A DNA stretch of 64,000 bases from Morchella semilibera (GCA_009192285.1 WBVU01000004.1:3184001-3248000); one strand, 5' to 3'; positions 35,325 to 50,900 are shown, numbered from the stretch's first letter. Numbers and translations are program-made. Notes: generated from the letters alone by a model not told the origin.

Positions 35325-38300
35325 CACTGCTGTAGCGCTGGAGGGGGAGGGGTGCGCGAGGGCAAAAACAAAAAATACAATAGCTGCTGCAACGTCCCAG
35401 GCCTATTGTAGGGTATGTATGTAATGTATGTATGCTATTCCCGAGGAAGGAGAATGCTGTGGGATGGCGAGAAAGGGTAAAAATAAAAAATCGAGACTGA
35501 AGCCCTGTCTGAGCTTCTCCGCCGCAAGCCCTGTAACAATCAATATCTAAGGCAACGCAGTAAGTAAGAGAGAGATAAGTAGGTAGATCGAGAGCAAGTG
35601 GGAAATCCGAGCAGGTGTATGTATGTATGTGTATGTATGTAGTAGAATTCGAATTCAAGAAATTAAAAAAGAAAATAAAATTCCGAAAAAGAAATAAAAT
35701 TCCAAAAAATTCCAAAAAAGACCCAAGTAACGAATGGCTTAAGTACTTTGTTGAAATGACCACACCCACACCAGCAACCTTTCTCGCTTCCCAGGTGAAA
35801 GGTAAACTATCCCGCGAAGCGAAGAGAAAAATATATTCTGGCTGCCACGCGTGAGGACCCTGAAGAAGCGTTGCATTGCGAAGGAGGCGGTCGAATCGAC
35901 GGGATGCAGGCAGGGATCTGGCTAGCTTTTTCATCTTTCCTCGAGACCCGAACCCTTTCGCCTTCACACTTCCCTACAGCCTACCAGCCTACCCCCCCCT
36001 CCCTAGGCCCTGCCTTCTCCCCCTCCCCTCCTCAGTTACTTGTTTGCTTGTTACCGGATGCTCGACTATGTACCCCATGGATAGTGATATCGCCCCCCTC
36101 CCCTCTTCATCGCTTTTTGTGTCTCTCTCTGCTGGCGCCAACGACTTGCAGCGATCTTCCAATTGCTGGGCGGTTGTGAATTTGAAATCTAGAAGGGTCT
36201 TTTGGATGCCCCCCCTCCCCTCCTCCTCAAGAAGCCTACGTCTATTTTATTATTTATCATTATCTAGCCGTTGCAGTCACGGATTTATTTCCCCGCTTGG
36301 AGGTGAATTGAGGTTTGGATGTCAAAACAAAAATCGTAAACCGAAAGTATAGGTATAGGGATATTCTCGAACATGCCCTCACCTTGTAATGCTCTTGTTG
36401 CGCCTTCAAGCCCCAATCGTACGTGTGCTGTGTGTGAGGTGCTACAAATTGTAGGTACATGTATGTAAGGGGTTGAATCGTGATGGCTACACTGTAGCCA
36501 TTACATGCCTGAGTAGTACCACTTTTGCCCTGTCCCACCTACATACATGGCCCTGTGCACGCTGGCGATTGAGCAGGCAATCCGGATATCATTTTGATTT
36601 GCTTTTTTTTTTATCTTCAGCCTCTATGAGACGGGGACCTTGGGGAGCAAATTCGGGCAGCTGGGTGGCGCATGCAAGACATGTCGAGGTTAACATCGAC
36701 ACACGTAGGATGCTGCGGCTGCTGCTCTACATGCCCACATATAGTAGTGGAGGAGTAGATACATATTCAACCGTGGGGCCAGATAGATCTTCTCAAAACT
36801 AGCACATGGGGCGCAATACGGTGAAATTACAGATTGACCTCGCAATCTGAAGTCCTTCATCAGAAAATGCTGCATTTGACACTTGGACAACTCGGAGTTA
36901 ACTGAGGTGCTGCTGCTGGGCCCATGCCCTACACAACCCTAGACTACACTGCACACCTAAAGTGTTCTATCGTAAGACCATATTTAAGATGGAAGACGGT
37001 ACGGATCAAATCTCGGCCAATCTTCTCACAGAGTCACTGCAAGTACCACACTACTATACAAATATCAATCTGCGACCCTTTGCTGACTCGCAGGGTGCCA
37101 AGTGTACTGTACATCCGGTCCAAATGGTATCCACCTATCGGCCCGAATCGGTGTTCTCCAACGGCTTGACTCCATTCCAATTCTACGGGAACTACATGTA
37201 GTACTTGATAGTGCAGAATGGAATCGGGAAGGTGTATACTTCACCGAACTGGCGTTGTCCGATGAGATGACTTACATACTCGTCTACCACCATAAGGGCC
37301 AGAAAATACAGTTGCTCAGGGCAGGAATAATTTGTATGGAGTGGCGATGATCTCTCCTACGAATCATCCCTGTTTCCGTCACTTGCATTTTCTGGTCCTT
37401 TTCGTGGTAAATGAGTACATTGCATGTAGATATGTATCAATATCATCACCACTACAACAACCTCAGCACCCCCACTCCATATCGTGAGGTTTTAACAGTG
37501 TAGTGTGGAGGGAGCAAAGGAACCACCAACTTTACCAGGATTGACACGTGCTACTTCTCTAAAACCGCTCAAAGCGCGCGTTTTGAGTGAAATGTCCAAG
37601 GCTCCAATGGAGTGCCTTCGTCAAAAAAGTGTCAGCTGCTCCCTTCTCTACTCAACATAGAAGTTGCCCTGCCTTCGTCCGTGGCCACACCCCCCGCCCT
37701 AATGGAGCATGTCAAACCTTGAAATCATCATTAGGAACAACCAAGGGTTATTGAGGAACAAACCTGCTTCCTCCAACCAACGACGTCAGCGACAAGCTTG
37801 TCGGCACGCCCCGGGAAACGACGTCATGTCAATCCGGGAGCAGCATGGGTTCACCTTGTTCTCGTGGAATTACAAATTGCGTACTACCTCCTGGGGAATT
37901 TACCCTCTTGCGGGGACAGCCTAGTGTGCATATTTCTCACTTTCCTCGATGCAGGTTTCATACGCAAACTCTGACAAGCGAGTCGAGACCTCGACGGTGT
38001 GACTTCCGCGTTATAGAATACATTTACCGGGCCGTTAATCCCGATTTTTGATATTTAAATCATCATGCTTCGAGATTAACATCTTGTAGCCTCCATACAC
38101 CGGCCTTTTGGTATTTGCGTCTTATGTCGATACCACATAGCCACCCGGAAAACTGGAAAGAATGTCACTCCTCCAACCACTAAGCAGAAACGGCGTACAA
38201 GGTGGCATATCACTGCCCCTCCCATGGAAAAAAATAGGGTGATAATGGTCTTAAAATATCGGGTTTTTAAGTCCGAGTGACGGCCCATGACTCGGGAGAT

Positions 38301-40171
38301 TAGATATCCGTATATGGATGAAAGAAATCTTTTGAAGACCTCACTAGGTGTCTTGACCCCACTTGCTCCGGGAGCGAAAAAAAAGAAATAGAATCACGTT
38401 ATTACGTACAACCACTTACCAAGAGACCGGGATGCCATACTGAGCAAAGTTTTCAGTTGCGGAGTAACATGCCAAGGGTATGGTACCAATACACAACATT
38501 TGTGGCCACCTAACCAAAACATGTAACAGAGACAGAAACAAAAACAGAAACCGGGCCGTCGGTGTACCCACACTTCTTGGGATTTGATGGCGTATATCTT
38601 TTATAGGGGTTCTGACTACACGATATACACTCCCTCTATCTGACATGTCCTTCAATCATTCGTTTCGGGCCTTTCAGTCGCTGTTTCATTCCACTAAATT
38701 GTTTCCTCCAGTTAGCAAGGAGTTTAGCTATAGCCCTCGTCAACTGTCATATGTATATCTAATTTGATAGCCGCGGTTCTTGGCAACGGTGAACCCTTCG
38801 TATCTAGCCCCTTAAACGAACCCCGGTACTGGGACGGTCAGCCCGGATGTACGCCATCAGGACACATCTTAATTTCTTATACGTCACTTATAGGATATTG
38901 CTTTATCATTCCTCCAGGAACAACTACAAGCGGGGTCCCTCCAGGGTCTCGATTCACTACACTAGGTTTTTCACAGTACTCGCTGGAGGGAAGATAAAAG
39001 GCGGTTGTGGGACAGGAATTTCGGCAACTTGCTGGTTAATTACGAATCTCCTTAGAAATAGCCCTTAGCGGATGGCTACGCCGAGAACCAATTTCCTATT
39101 CCAACATCTCTGGGCTCTTTCGAGCGGTGGCACGGTTCAGCTCCCACACATATATACTTCCCTCAGCTCATTTATGTATGCTTTAAGGATCCCCCCTTCC
39201 CCCCATTCTTTGGGTAAGCTGACTGAGCAATGTCTAAGGAGTTCTACATGACGCACATTGAGCTCATGTGTTCTCAAATCTAAATCAAACACCCATGCCG
39301 GCGGCCAAGGTGCACTACCTTATTCACCGGCCCCGTAGCTGGTTATACGGGAGGCCTACTCGTAAGATGTCATACCAGGCAGGGTGCGGGTAGAGAGGCA
39401 CCTAATCTAAAAAGCTATATCTATATATAACATTCGTATTAGAGTGCTTAATTTAGTGGTTTGAGTTGTGCCCATGCCATCGGATCATCTCGAGCAGCCC
39501 GCACCTCCTTGCGCTGAAAATGAAAATAAAATAAGATATAACTAGCTGCTCTGCAGATCCCACAGGGGGATACCTTATAAGTGCACGGGGGCGCCTACTG
39601 CAGCTCTGTGCACTGAGTCCCTTTGGGGGGGGGGGGGTTATGTAGGAGGAATAAAGGGTTGTGGTTTCTCGGATTTTTTCCTTCAGTTCGATCTCGATAT
39701 GGTTGGGTGATCTTTCTATCTTTCCTTGTCTCTACTATACATTATATCCTGAATTACAGATAACTGGCTATCTAATCTACTCTGCGTTCTCGGAAACAGT
39801 GCCGGGCCGGGTTTAGCCGGTAATGGTATGGGCTCGTGCTTGAAAACGAGATTGATAATCATACCCAACCCAAACCCGATGGGAATTAGATCGGGCCATG
39901 TTGCAGGCATGTGACCCTTATAGAGTACGAGTGATATCCCATGAATCAGATAGAACAACGAGTGATGTTTTGTGATAAGAATTTGGCGGCTTCGGGCGAG
40001 CCGAGAAAGAAAGGGATCCATCGTTCAATTTGTACTTGTGATCTCAAAAGCTCACTATGCCTGCATTTTGATATTACGAGATGAACATATAATCAGATTG
40101 AGGGCTGAACAGAAAGCCCCCTTAATGACCCACACTTTCTTTTCTTTTCTTTTTTTTTTTGGTATATATAT
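35325..40171. other. 4.8-kb gene-poor block
   Basis: The left end holds the promoter and leader of the APH-type kinase. It has CT-rich DNA and a GTAT tandem at about 35615-35640. Open frames beyond are short and unrelated. A 216-codon minus-strand frame (35317-35967) overlaps this leader and has Phe/Leu/Ser-rich low complexity; it is not called. TACATGTA occurs at 36456 and 37193. A poly-G run lies at about 39606-39619. No RNA gene or mobile element is recognised. Confidence 0.55.
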
Positions 40172-42067
<1,896 letters not shown>

Positions 42068-43105
42068 CTACTTCTGCATCTCCCATAGCGCCTTCGCTAC
42101 ATCCTCTACCACATCCCTCTTCAACAGCCCCTCCCTCCACTCCTTCACGCCCTCCGTCCAAAATGCCGACCCCTCAGTCCCCATCTCGTCCGCATACCAG
42201 ACCCCCGCCAACCCGCCATACACCGCCGCCACGGTATCCGCATCGCCCCCCCAGTTAACCACCTCCACCAACCCCTCCTCAAAGCTCTCCGTGTGGAAAA
42301 ACGCCCACAGCGCAGCATGCAGCGTATGAAGCACATACCCGCTCGTATTGACCTTCTCCACGGGCACCTCCAAAAACCCCGACTCTCTCCCTATGGCATC
42401 CGCCAGCGTTGCATCAGCAAACGGGTAAGAATACAGCACCTCCAGCAGCTGCGCCTTACTCATAGCCTCTCCGCGCTCCACCGCGCCCAGCACACTGCTG
42501 ATAAGAAGCGTGTACACCGCGCATGCATCCTTGCATGTCGCCGCCGGATGCGTGACATCGCTGCTCGCCCGCGCCACCTCCATAGCAAGGCTCGTATCTC
42601 GCCAGTATGCCAGCCCCACGGGAAGCACGCGCATCAGCGAGCCATTCCCCGCCCGGAGGGGCGCAGAAAGCTTCTTGCGCACCTGCTGCAGCGCGGCCTC
42701 CTCGTCGCAGCCGAGACTCTCCCAGATCTCCAGTGCCACGAGGGTTCCATTGCCGATGTCGAAGCAGTGGCCGGTGGCGGAGAGATGCCCGTGGCGGTAC
42801 CATTTGAGGTAGAGCTCTGCCTGGGCCGCTGCCGTGGGGGGCGTGTTGGGTGAGGGGGTGGAGGTGATGGCGCTCGCAAGGCAGAGCGCCATGGACGTGT
42901 CGTCGGTCCAGGCGCCGGCCGGGACGCTGAAGTGGAGGTTTGGGAGCATGGTGGTGACATGGGTGAAGGTGCCGCGGGTCTTGAATTCGACGGGGCCGCC
43001 GAGAGCGTCGGAGATGGCGAGGGCGAGGAGGGAGGTTTGAACCTTGGTGGAGAGGGGGGCGAGAGTTAGGAGTTGGCTTTCGAGGGGGGTAGACTTGGTG
43101 GCCAT
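42068..43105 (-). CDS. ADP-ribosylglycohydrolase (ARH/DraG family)
   Basis: Single exon, 345 residues. The family removes ADP-ribose from modified residues or O-acetyl-ADP-ribose, using a binuclear magnesium site. Metal ligands are visible: WTDDTSMAL at residues 66-74, and NWGGDADTVAAVYGG at about 284-298, both diagnostic. SDALGGPVEF at about 32-41 and RAGNGSLMRVLPVGL at about 151-165 also fit. Length matches the family. The gene has no introns and is noticeably more GC-rich, with GC-rich third codon positions, than most neighbours; HEM2 next door shares some of this. DraG-type genes move between bacteria and fungi, so lateral origin is a possibility but not shown. The start ATG follows a clean leader, and no upstream in-frame conservation is seen. 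Confidence 0.93.
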   Translation of the reverse strand: MATKSTPLESQLLTLAPLSTKVQTSLLALAISDALGGPVEFKTRGTFTHVTTMLPNLHFSVPAGAWTDDTSMALCLASAITSTPSPNTPPTAAAQAELYLKWYRHGHLSATGHCFDIGNGTLVALEIWESLGCDEEAALQQVRKKLSAPLRAGNGSLMRVLPVGLAYWRDTSLAMEVARASSDVTHPAATCKDACAVYTLLISSVLGAVERGEAMSKAQLLEVLYSYPFADATLADAIGRESGFLEVPVEKVNTSGYVLHTLHAALWAFFHTESFEEGLVEVVNWGGDADTVAAVYGGLAGVWYADEMGTEGSAFWTEGVKEWREGLLKRDVVEDVAKALWEMQK

Positions 43106-44980
43106 TGTGTGATATATATGTATGTATTTGGGTCTATTATTTCTTATTTTATTTTATTCTTTTGCTGAGCTTTGTTGTAAACGTACTGAAGGGTAGAAGA
43201 CTAGAGTGAGGGACGGTATGGCATAAGTAGAGGGTGGGCCATTGCAGCTTTTATATCTACGCATCGTCAGCTAAGTCAAGGCGCACAGCCTAAGGATATC
43301 ACTTACAGGTAGTTACACGAGACCTGGATATATATTACTGCATTGCCGCGGAAGTCTTTGTGTTCGCTTATCAGCCCCCCCCCTTTTCCTTTGCCCTGGG
43401 CTCGGTTGGGCTGATGTTGTGCCCAGGGCTATTCTCTAATACATATAGACGTACCTGTCTATAGCCATGTAGTTAGTTTAATTAGCCAAAAGTCTCGTAC
43501 TGTTCAGTCCTTCTAAACTCAGATTACAAAATAAAGCCGAGACTACATGCATTCACGAAGTATCAATCAATCAACCAAACAATCAAAGCTGAGAGCAAGT
43601 ACCGAGTGATTACCTGTGTCTGGAAACGCCGGGGAGCCGTGGCTGGCAGGACGGCGGTCTAGACCCCCAACGGCTCAGCCTAAAGAAAAGAGGGCGTTTT
43701 TATACGCATGCACAGAGAGGGAAACATGATCCCTCTGGGAGCGATACCCCGGTATAGGTCATAGCATGTGGACTCGGAGCTCGCGGGCAAGCGCTGGATC
43801 CAAACACTAGAGCCAAAAAGAGTAAGCAAGTGAACAGTAGGTACACAGTACTAGCGAGACTCGCTACTACAGGTGGCAATTATTAACCTTGACCATGGGC
43901 CCTCCTCGCTGGCTATTATATTCAGCTGGAGTTGGAGTTGGGGGTTGGAGTTGGAGTTGGGGTCAGCCCCACTGTACTAGTGCAGGTGGATATATGCGGC
44001 GCTCTGACGATGGGTTAGATTAGATTAACTACATGTAGCTCACACATGTGTACTAGAGTACCTACATACAAACCCCAATGCGCCTACTACCTGGCACGCA
44101 TCTGCTTCATGAAATCAAGCTCAGGCAATATGTTATGTTATTCCAGCGAGATCCAAGAGCGAGATCCAAGAACAAGATCCTACGGGGGGCTCAGTATATA
44201 GCAACCACGAGTGATACCCTGTGAACGGGGGTCTGTGCCACACGCTCGTGGCGCTGCTGCTGCTGCCGCTTGGGTATTCATGGTACTGGAACTGGAACTG
44301 GCGCTTTTAATCCATGTCCACGCACTTGCAGTCATTAATTAATTCACACCCATGTTAGCATAACAACCTCAGCCCACCACTAGTAGACACACACCGCCCC
44401 CTCCAAAAAAAAGACCATCACCAGCGTTACAACCGTTGAAATCACCATTGCAAAATCTTTTAAGTGATAAACGGTGGGAGGGGAGAGAGAGATCGTCGAT
44501 ATATGCACGATAATGAGCAAAAATACAACACCGCCGTAGAAAAACGTCAACTAGATGAAATACATGTATCTACTTGCACTGCGAAATCGTATGTAGATAC
44601 AGTTAAACCCTATTTGAAATTACCCATAATGAAAAGCTTGTATGCAATACATGTATTAAGAAAAAGAAGCTCGCCCCGTTCTAACAAGTAAATATACATC
44701 ATGAAAACGAAAAGAAGGAAATACCCGCATCATATCTTGGAAACATATACCCTGCCTCACTCATAGTTACCCAGAAGCACCGATCAAAACCAACAGCATG
44801 AAGAATAGGAAAAGCATAAAACACCAGTGAAGATTTCTTGTGATATTGATGCGATGGGGGAAGAAGAAAGAGAGAAAGGAAAGAAAGGAATGATTAGACG
44901 TGACTAAAAGCTAAACAATAACACCTCGACCCCAAAGCCATAATCCTGTCCCCAACCAGATTTATGAACGCCAAGACCAA
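43106..44980. other. Gene-poor stretch with a GGAGTT minisatellite
   Basis: Holds the glycohydrolase promoter at the left and the 3' UTR of the giant repeat protein at the right. A GTTGGA-type minisatellite lies at 43927-43964. TACATGTA occurs at 44030, 44561 and 44648. A 75-codon frame at 44464-44691 has no recognisable family. No gene is called. Confidence 0.55.
43927..43964. repeat. (GGAGTT)n minisatellite, G-quadruplex-capable
   Basis: Tandem GGAGTT units with an internal GGGGGTT variant and a final GGGG give several spaced G runs on the plus strand. A related CTGGAA repeat lies at about 44287-44299. Both are non-coding. Confidence 0.8.
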
Positions 44981-47900
44981 TTATGTTTCCTTCCTCTTGC
45001 TCCTTCGAAACTTCTTCGCACTCGCTTCCACTTCAGCCTCTTTGATCGCACTCATCACTGATGGTTTCCGTGCTCTTTTAGCTTTAGGAGTTACAGGGAC
45101 ATTTTCTTTTGAAGGTGGCGACGGTGCATCGGTAGATGCTACAGATGCTGCAGATGTTTTTTTATGCCTGGAACTTCGGCGAATAGTATTGGTGCTACGA
45201 TCAGTCTCATCGGCCGATAGGTCAACAGATCCCTGGCGGTTGACGACAACTTTTCTATTGCGAAGAGTGATGATATCCATATCACCTGTGGCCTCTGGCT
45301 CGACAGAATTTCCTCTGATGGAAGGTGTTCTCTTGGCTCTAGTGAATCTTGCTAATGGTTGTTCCTCGGGTTCAACGGAAGGTTCTTTGACAGAGGGTGT
45401 CTTCCTGGATTTAGCCGCTTTTATTGGTCGTTCTTCAAACAAGAGCAAAGGCTCGACTGAAGCGGAACGCCCCCGACGAGGGGCAGCAGGAGCAGCTGCC
45501 TTCCTCTTTGTCTTTGGGTGGGGTTCGGTCTCCTCCCCTGCCTCCTCCTCTTTAACTTCCTTAACTTCGGCTTCAGCGACCTCAGGTTCGGGTGATGGCT
45601 CTTTGACAGAGGTTACTTTCTTGGCGGTTGATCTTGTCGTTTTGGTGACCTGCTTCGTTGGTTCGACTGAGGCTTCACGTACCCTCTTCCTAGTCGCCCT
45701 CCTTGGCTGTGAAGAAGATTCAACAACCTTTCCATCTCTCAGTTCCTTACCAAGTGAGATGTCAACTTCCTCTGGTTGAATTGCGGGGACTTCACTTCCA
45801 TCGGGCAACTCGACAGTTTCCTTTTGTGGGATATCAGGATCGAGCGCAGTGGCAACGGCAGTGGCAACGGTCTTGAGCTCTTCTTCTAGCTTTTCGTCTT
45901 CAAGGTATGGCTCCTTGCCCTCTTTCATAGCGCTGCTTGCTGAAGCCCTCTTACGAGTGGTACGGCGTTTTTTTATTTCAGGCTCTTTAACATCCATATC
46001 CTCCTCGTTTTCGCTTTCGCCCTGAGGGACATAGTTGGTATCGCCTTTACGCTTTTTCGCAGCAGCGCGTCTGGGTGGCCGCGCAGCGCGTCCCTTTTTA
46101 GACTTAGGTACGGGAGAGTGAGCAAGTTCGTCAACCATTTCCACATCTTGGGGTTCCTCTGAGGGGACGATATCCGACGTTTTCACCTGTCTTTTCCTCT
46201 TTTTGCTGATAGCCTCTGATGGTGGGGGGGTTGCAGTTGTTTCACGCTCTGATGCTGATGTGTTATCTCCTATCTCATAATCTCCTGCGACCTTAGCGGA
46301 CTTTCTTCCTTGAGCTTCCTCTGCACTATGGTCTTCCTCATCCTCTAATTCCAGGGCTACATCATCATCGCCAAGACCCAGGTCTACTGTGACATTTGCT
46401 TCTTCCTCGCTGTGAGCTTCGTCAATAATAGTCTCAACCCCAGTGTCCGTTGCGTTGTCCGCTACCGGTATCGGTACTGAAGCGGGTGGCTTGAATCCAT
46501 ATACCGGTGCAGATGCCAGCTTCTCTCCGCTAGTGGAAGAAGAAGAAGCAGTGGGTGGTTTGAACCCATATACCGGCGTAGAAGCCAATTTCTCTCCACT
46601 CGCGGAGGAGGAGACGGTGGGCGGCTTGAACCCGAATGATGGCTTGCTTGCCAGTACGGGATACTTAACCTTCTCGGCAGAAGACTTGCTTGATATATCT
46701 GTTTTCATGACAGTAGGTTGGAAACCAAACAACGGCGCGGTCGCTAGCTTCTCACTGGCTGAACTCGATGGGATAGATGTGGGAGGCTTGAACCCACATA
46801 CCGGCGCAGATGCCAGCTTCTCCCCGCTGGTGGAAGGTGAAGAGGTGCTAGGAGGCCTAAACCCATGTACCGGTGCGAATGGCAGCTTCTCGTGATCGGC
46901 CGGAGGCGAAGAAGTAGTAGGCGGCTTGAATTCAAACGGTGGCGCAGCCGCCAACTTCTCTCCACTAGTAAAAGACGAAGATACAGTGGGAGGCTTGAAC
47001 CCATGTACTGGTGTAGATGCTAGCCTCTCTCTACTAGGGGAAGATAAGGTGATAGGAGGCTTGAACCCGAATGATGGCTTGATTGCTAATGCGGGGTATT
47101 CAACCTTCCCTACAACAGACTCAGTCGATACGCTTTCTTTCATGACAGTAGGCGGCTTGAACTTAAACAATGGTGTGGTTGGTAGCTTATCACTAGGGCG
47201 TTGATTAGAAGCGGCAGATGTATCAGGGCCAAGCGATGGTACTGCAGGTAGCTTTTCAGTTGATGAAGACTCTGAGGGAGAAGAGGTGGGTGGGGTGAAT
47301 GAGTATAATGGAGCGGCCGCCAACTTTTCTCCAGCTGCTTCTGAAGTACTGACAGATGGTGGCTTGAAGCTATATAGAGGAGCAGTCGCCAACTTTGCAT
47401 CGAACGAGGAAGGTGCAGTAGGTGGCATGGATCCGAACATCGGAATTTTAGGGTACGAGACCATGACCTCATCTTCCTCTTCAACATCGGTTTTCTCTTC
47501 ATCCTCAGGGTATTCGTCCCCTGCGCTCGCATCCATCGGCGCCTCCTCTTCGATAACTCCCTCCTCTTCCATCTCGCTCCCACTCTCCTCGTCTTCTTCC
47601 CTAATACTGTACTTATGATAACTCTCCCTCTTGTCACCTTGTTGCCACTCAATGATCTGTTCTTCAACAGTAGCTTCTCTAAATTCTCTAGCCATAGGAG
47701 AGCGGTCGTGGAATGAGTCAGGAAGCAAGGTAGGCGAAGGTTTACCCTCAACCTCGCTCTCGCCGGCTTCACTCCCATCATCGCGCTCAATGATAACGAT
47801 GCTTTCAGAGTGAATCGAAACTTCTTCAACACAAGTCTGCATTGTCGTATCAGCTTCATCGCCCTCTTCAGCACAGGTCTGCATTGTTGTATCGGCTTCT

Positions 47901-50900
47901 TCATCCTCTTCATTTTCATGTCCAATCTCAACCTTAACATCGACTTCAACTTCAACCTGAACGGTGACCTCAACTTCGGCAGTTGGAGGCGCTGGGAGGG
48001 GCTCTTTCTCTTTTTCAGAAGTTGTAGCTGGGGCTTGGGTTCCCAACAAATATGGATCGACTAGAGGAGCTTCGATCTTTTCATTTGACCCGGCCTTGTT
48101 CTCCGAAGTTTGACCAATTCGTACCTCATCTTCGTCTGACTCAGGCTCGGGAGTAGCCTCTTTAACAACTAGACCACCATCCTTATCAAGTCTCAAACGT
48201 CTCGATAATTCATCGTTGCTCATCAAACGGTGCGGGGTCTTCGGGGTTGAGGGCTGTTCCTCGCGGAAGAAAGAATCCCCCGCCTCCTTTGCGGGAGTGA
48301 AAACCACTTCCCTAGAATCAGAAGCAGGGTTGTTTTCATTCTCGAGATAGAGATCAATACCAATATTTTCCTCCTCCTCAACCAGAGGCTCATCTCCAGC
48401 AACTGTCCTTGGTTCAGGGTCGGCAACTTCCGTCGGAGCTTCTTGCCCCTCGAGCTCTGTGTCATCCTCGGCCTCTTCTTCCTCTTCAAGGGCCCTCTTG
48501 AAATCCGCCTTAATCTCATCATCTCCTTCCTCGTTTGCCGCTTCATCTTCATACTCAGGACCGTCATTCTTTGGTTTCCCGTTCAGCTCTGAGTTCGACA
48601 ATGCTCTGGTATTTTGCCCCAGATCTTCCCGGAGTCTGTGGAAGATACCTGCTGCACTGATGAACCCAATGGCCTTATCATCTGTATCGGCATAGACAAA
48701 ACCCTGATCGTCACACTCCCCTATATGCTTATCATATCGGTTGAACACATCAACATCTTCGTTTCGGTAGATGCCCGTGTTTTCCACGGTTAATGGCTCT
48801 TCGATGTGTGAAACCAATTGGGGAGAACGTGGTTGCGGCTCAACATCCTTGGCATCGTGCTGCGGTTCGCTTTCGGAGGCATCATCGTCAATGATAACAA
48901 TGCCCGCTGGACAAGATGGAGAGAGCTGATCACCATCCTGCTCTCTGTGTGGGGAGACTGTAGCTGTATCTAGGTCTTGCGCAGGCGAGCTGATAACGGT
49001 TTCGGGGGCCTTATCCTGGAGCTTGGGAACTGGAGAAGAATCCTTGATTGGTGTAGGTGAATGATGGCCGGGACCATCAACCACGACAGTTGGGTCCAAG
49101 CTGTGGCCCGCATCACCCCCTGCCGGTAAAGTTTCAGATCCCCAAGAGAAGGTGCCTTCATTGTCAGGCTCATCTTTCTCAGTCTCTTCCTCAACATAGC
49201 TTGGCTCCCTTTCTTCTTCCTCATCATCGGTGGAGTCCTCTGGTTCGTCCCCAAATTGCTCAATGACTTCCTCGGCTTCATCATCTTCAAGAAATTTCCC
49301 CGATTTGAAGACCGAATGCGGCGCAGTCTCTTCACCTTCGCCCTCTTCGTCGTCATATTCTGCAGTCTCTTGCTCGTTATATTCGTATTCATCCCCTTCG
49401 ACCTCCCCACCTTCTACGCCCTCAGGGTCTTCGCTACTAGTGAGCTTTCGGGGGTGGTTGAATAAAATTTTAGGTGCAGTGCTATCCAGGCTTGGTTAGA
49501 TAAGATACACTTTGAAGAATAATTCGAGGGGAAATACTTGGTTTTTACAGTCTCATCCTCCTCATCCTCCTCCTCCTCCTCCTCCTCCTCCTCCTCCTCT
49601 TCCTCCTCCTCCTCCTCCTCATCGTCCTCCTCCTCCTCCTCCTCCTCCTCCTCCTCATCGTACTCCCCCACTATCCCCTCCTCCCCTATCTCTTCCGCAA
49701 CTTCTTCTTCGCCCTCGGACGAGGAGTCAATACAAATCACTTCCGTAGGCTTGGGCTTGAGCTTATCCTTGGCAGCCGGTACCTTCTGCACCCCCTCCCC
49801 CTCCTCTCCTCCACTTTCCTCAGAGGATGTTCCACGGCCACCAGGATTGATCTCCTGGGCCTGTGGGATAGATTCTTCTAACATATCTCTAAACCTCACG
49901 GTGGGCGACGACGTAATAACTGGGGGGTTTTGGGTCGACTCATCCTCCATAAAAGTAACTTCATGGTACCCATTCGGCGTGTAATCCACTGAATCGATGA
50001 TTGCATCTTCGGTCATAAATGATGGAGCGCCAGCCGCAACCCAATCCCTCTCCGCATCTTGACCCTCATGTTCCGGACGACTAATCTGCATTCGCTCTTC
50101 GCGTTCTCTCTCTTCCCTTTCATTTTTTTCACGTTGCATCTCTTCTTTAAAAATTTCATCTCTTTTTATCCTTTGCTCTTCCTCAATCCTTCTTCGGATA
50201 GCTTCCTTTTCCTTCTCTTTTCGCTCTTCGTTACGGTCGGCGCGGTTACCAGCAATTGCTTGTTTGGCTTTCTCAATTGAGCTGGTAAAGAAATTTATAA
50301 TGCGATCAGCGCGAACAGCGGTCTCCCCGGCAGGTGATTTAGACATGAAGGATGTTAAACGCGACTCAGGTGCACCTGGGCTAGAAGCACCAGGACTTTG
50401 CGCACTAAGACCAAAAAATGGCAAATGTGATGCACCCGTATTACCACCAAAATGATACATCGAGGACGAGCCTGGAGGTCTTGGTGATGGCTTCCGTTCG
50501 GATCTAAAATTAGGGTTATGAATTCTACGCGCAGGAGTCGAGGTCTGCACCACTGTAGCTGAAGAGGTTTCTACACGCGATCCATTGACGGAGTCCGCCA
50601 AGCCTTTAGATGAAGATAGACCCCCAGGTGGTGGCATCACTATGGGCACGCCAGGGTCAGCTTTGGCTGGAGGTCGAGCTGCTGCCTCTGCCTGCTGCCT
50701 CCTTAGCTGTGAAAGGAACCTAAAACTGGACTCTGTGGGCTTTCTGTTGCGCATCGAACGTGCTGCAAAGGGCGATTGCAGGGGCTTTGGGGCAAATGAA
50801 CGAGGTTCTGGAAGCTTCATTCTATTGCCACCAACGGTGTTTGGAGCACCCATTCCCGGTGCTGCTGTACGGGGTTGATTGGGAGTAATTGGTGCGTTCA

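Noticed and set aside
35317-35967. 216-codon minus-strand open frame upstream of the APH-type kinase
   Set aside because: Low-complexity Phe/Leu/Ser content, lying in the expected leader of the kinase gene and overlapping its start. No family resemblance.
42293-42853. 186-codon plus-strand frame opposite the glycohydrolase
   Set aside because: It is a shadow frame created by the GC-rich codon bias of the ARH gene.
46443-46895. 150-codon plus-strand frame with apparent protein repeats
   Set aside because: It is antisense to the FKPP repeats of the giant protein; the repeats come from the coding strand's periodicity.
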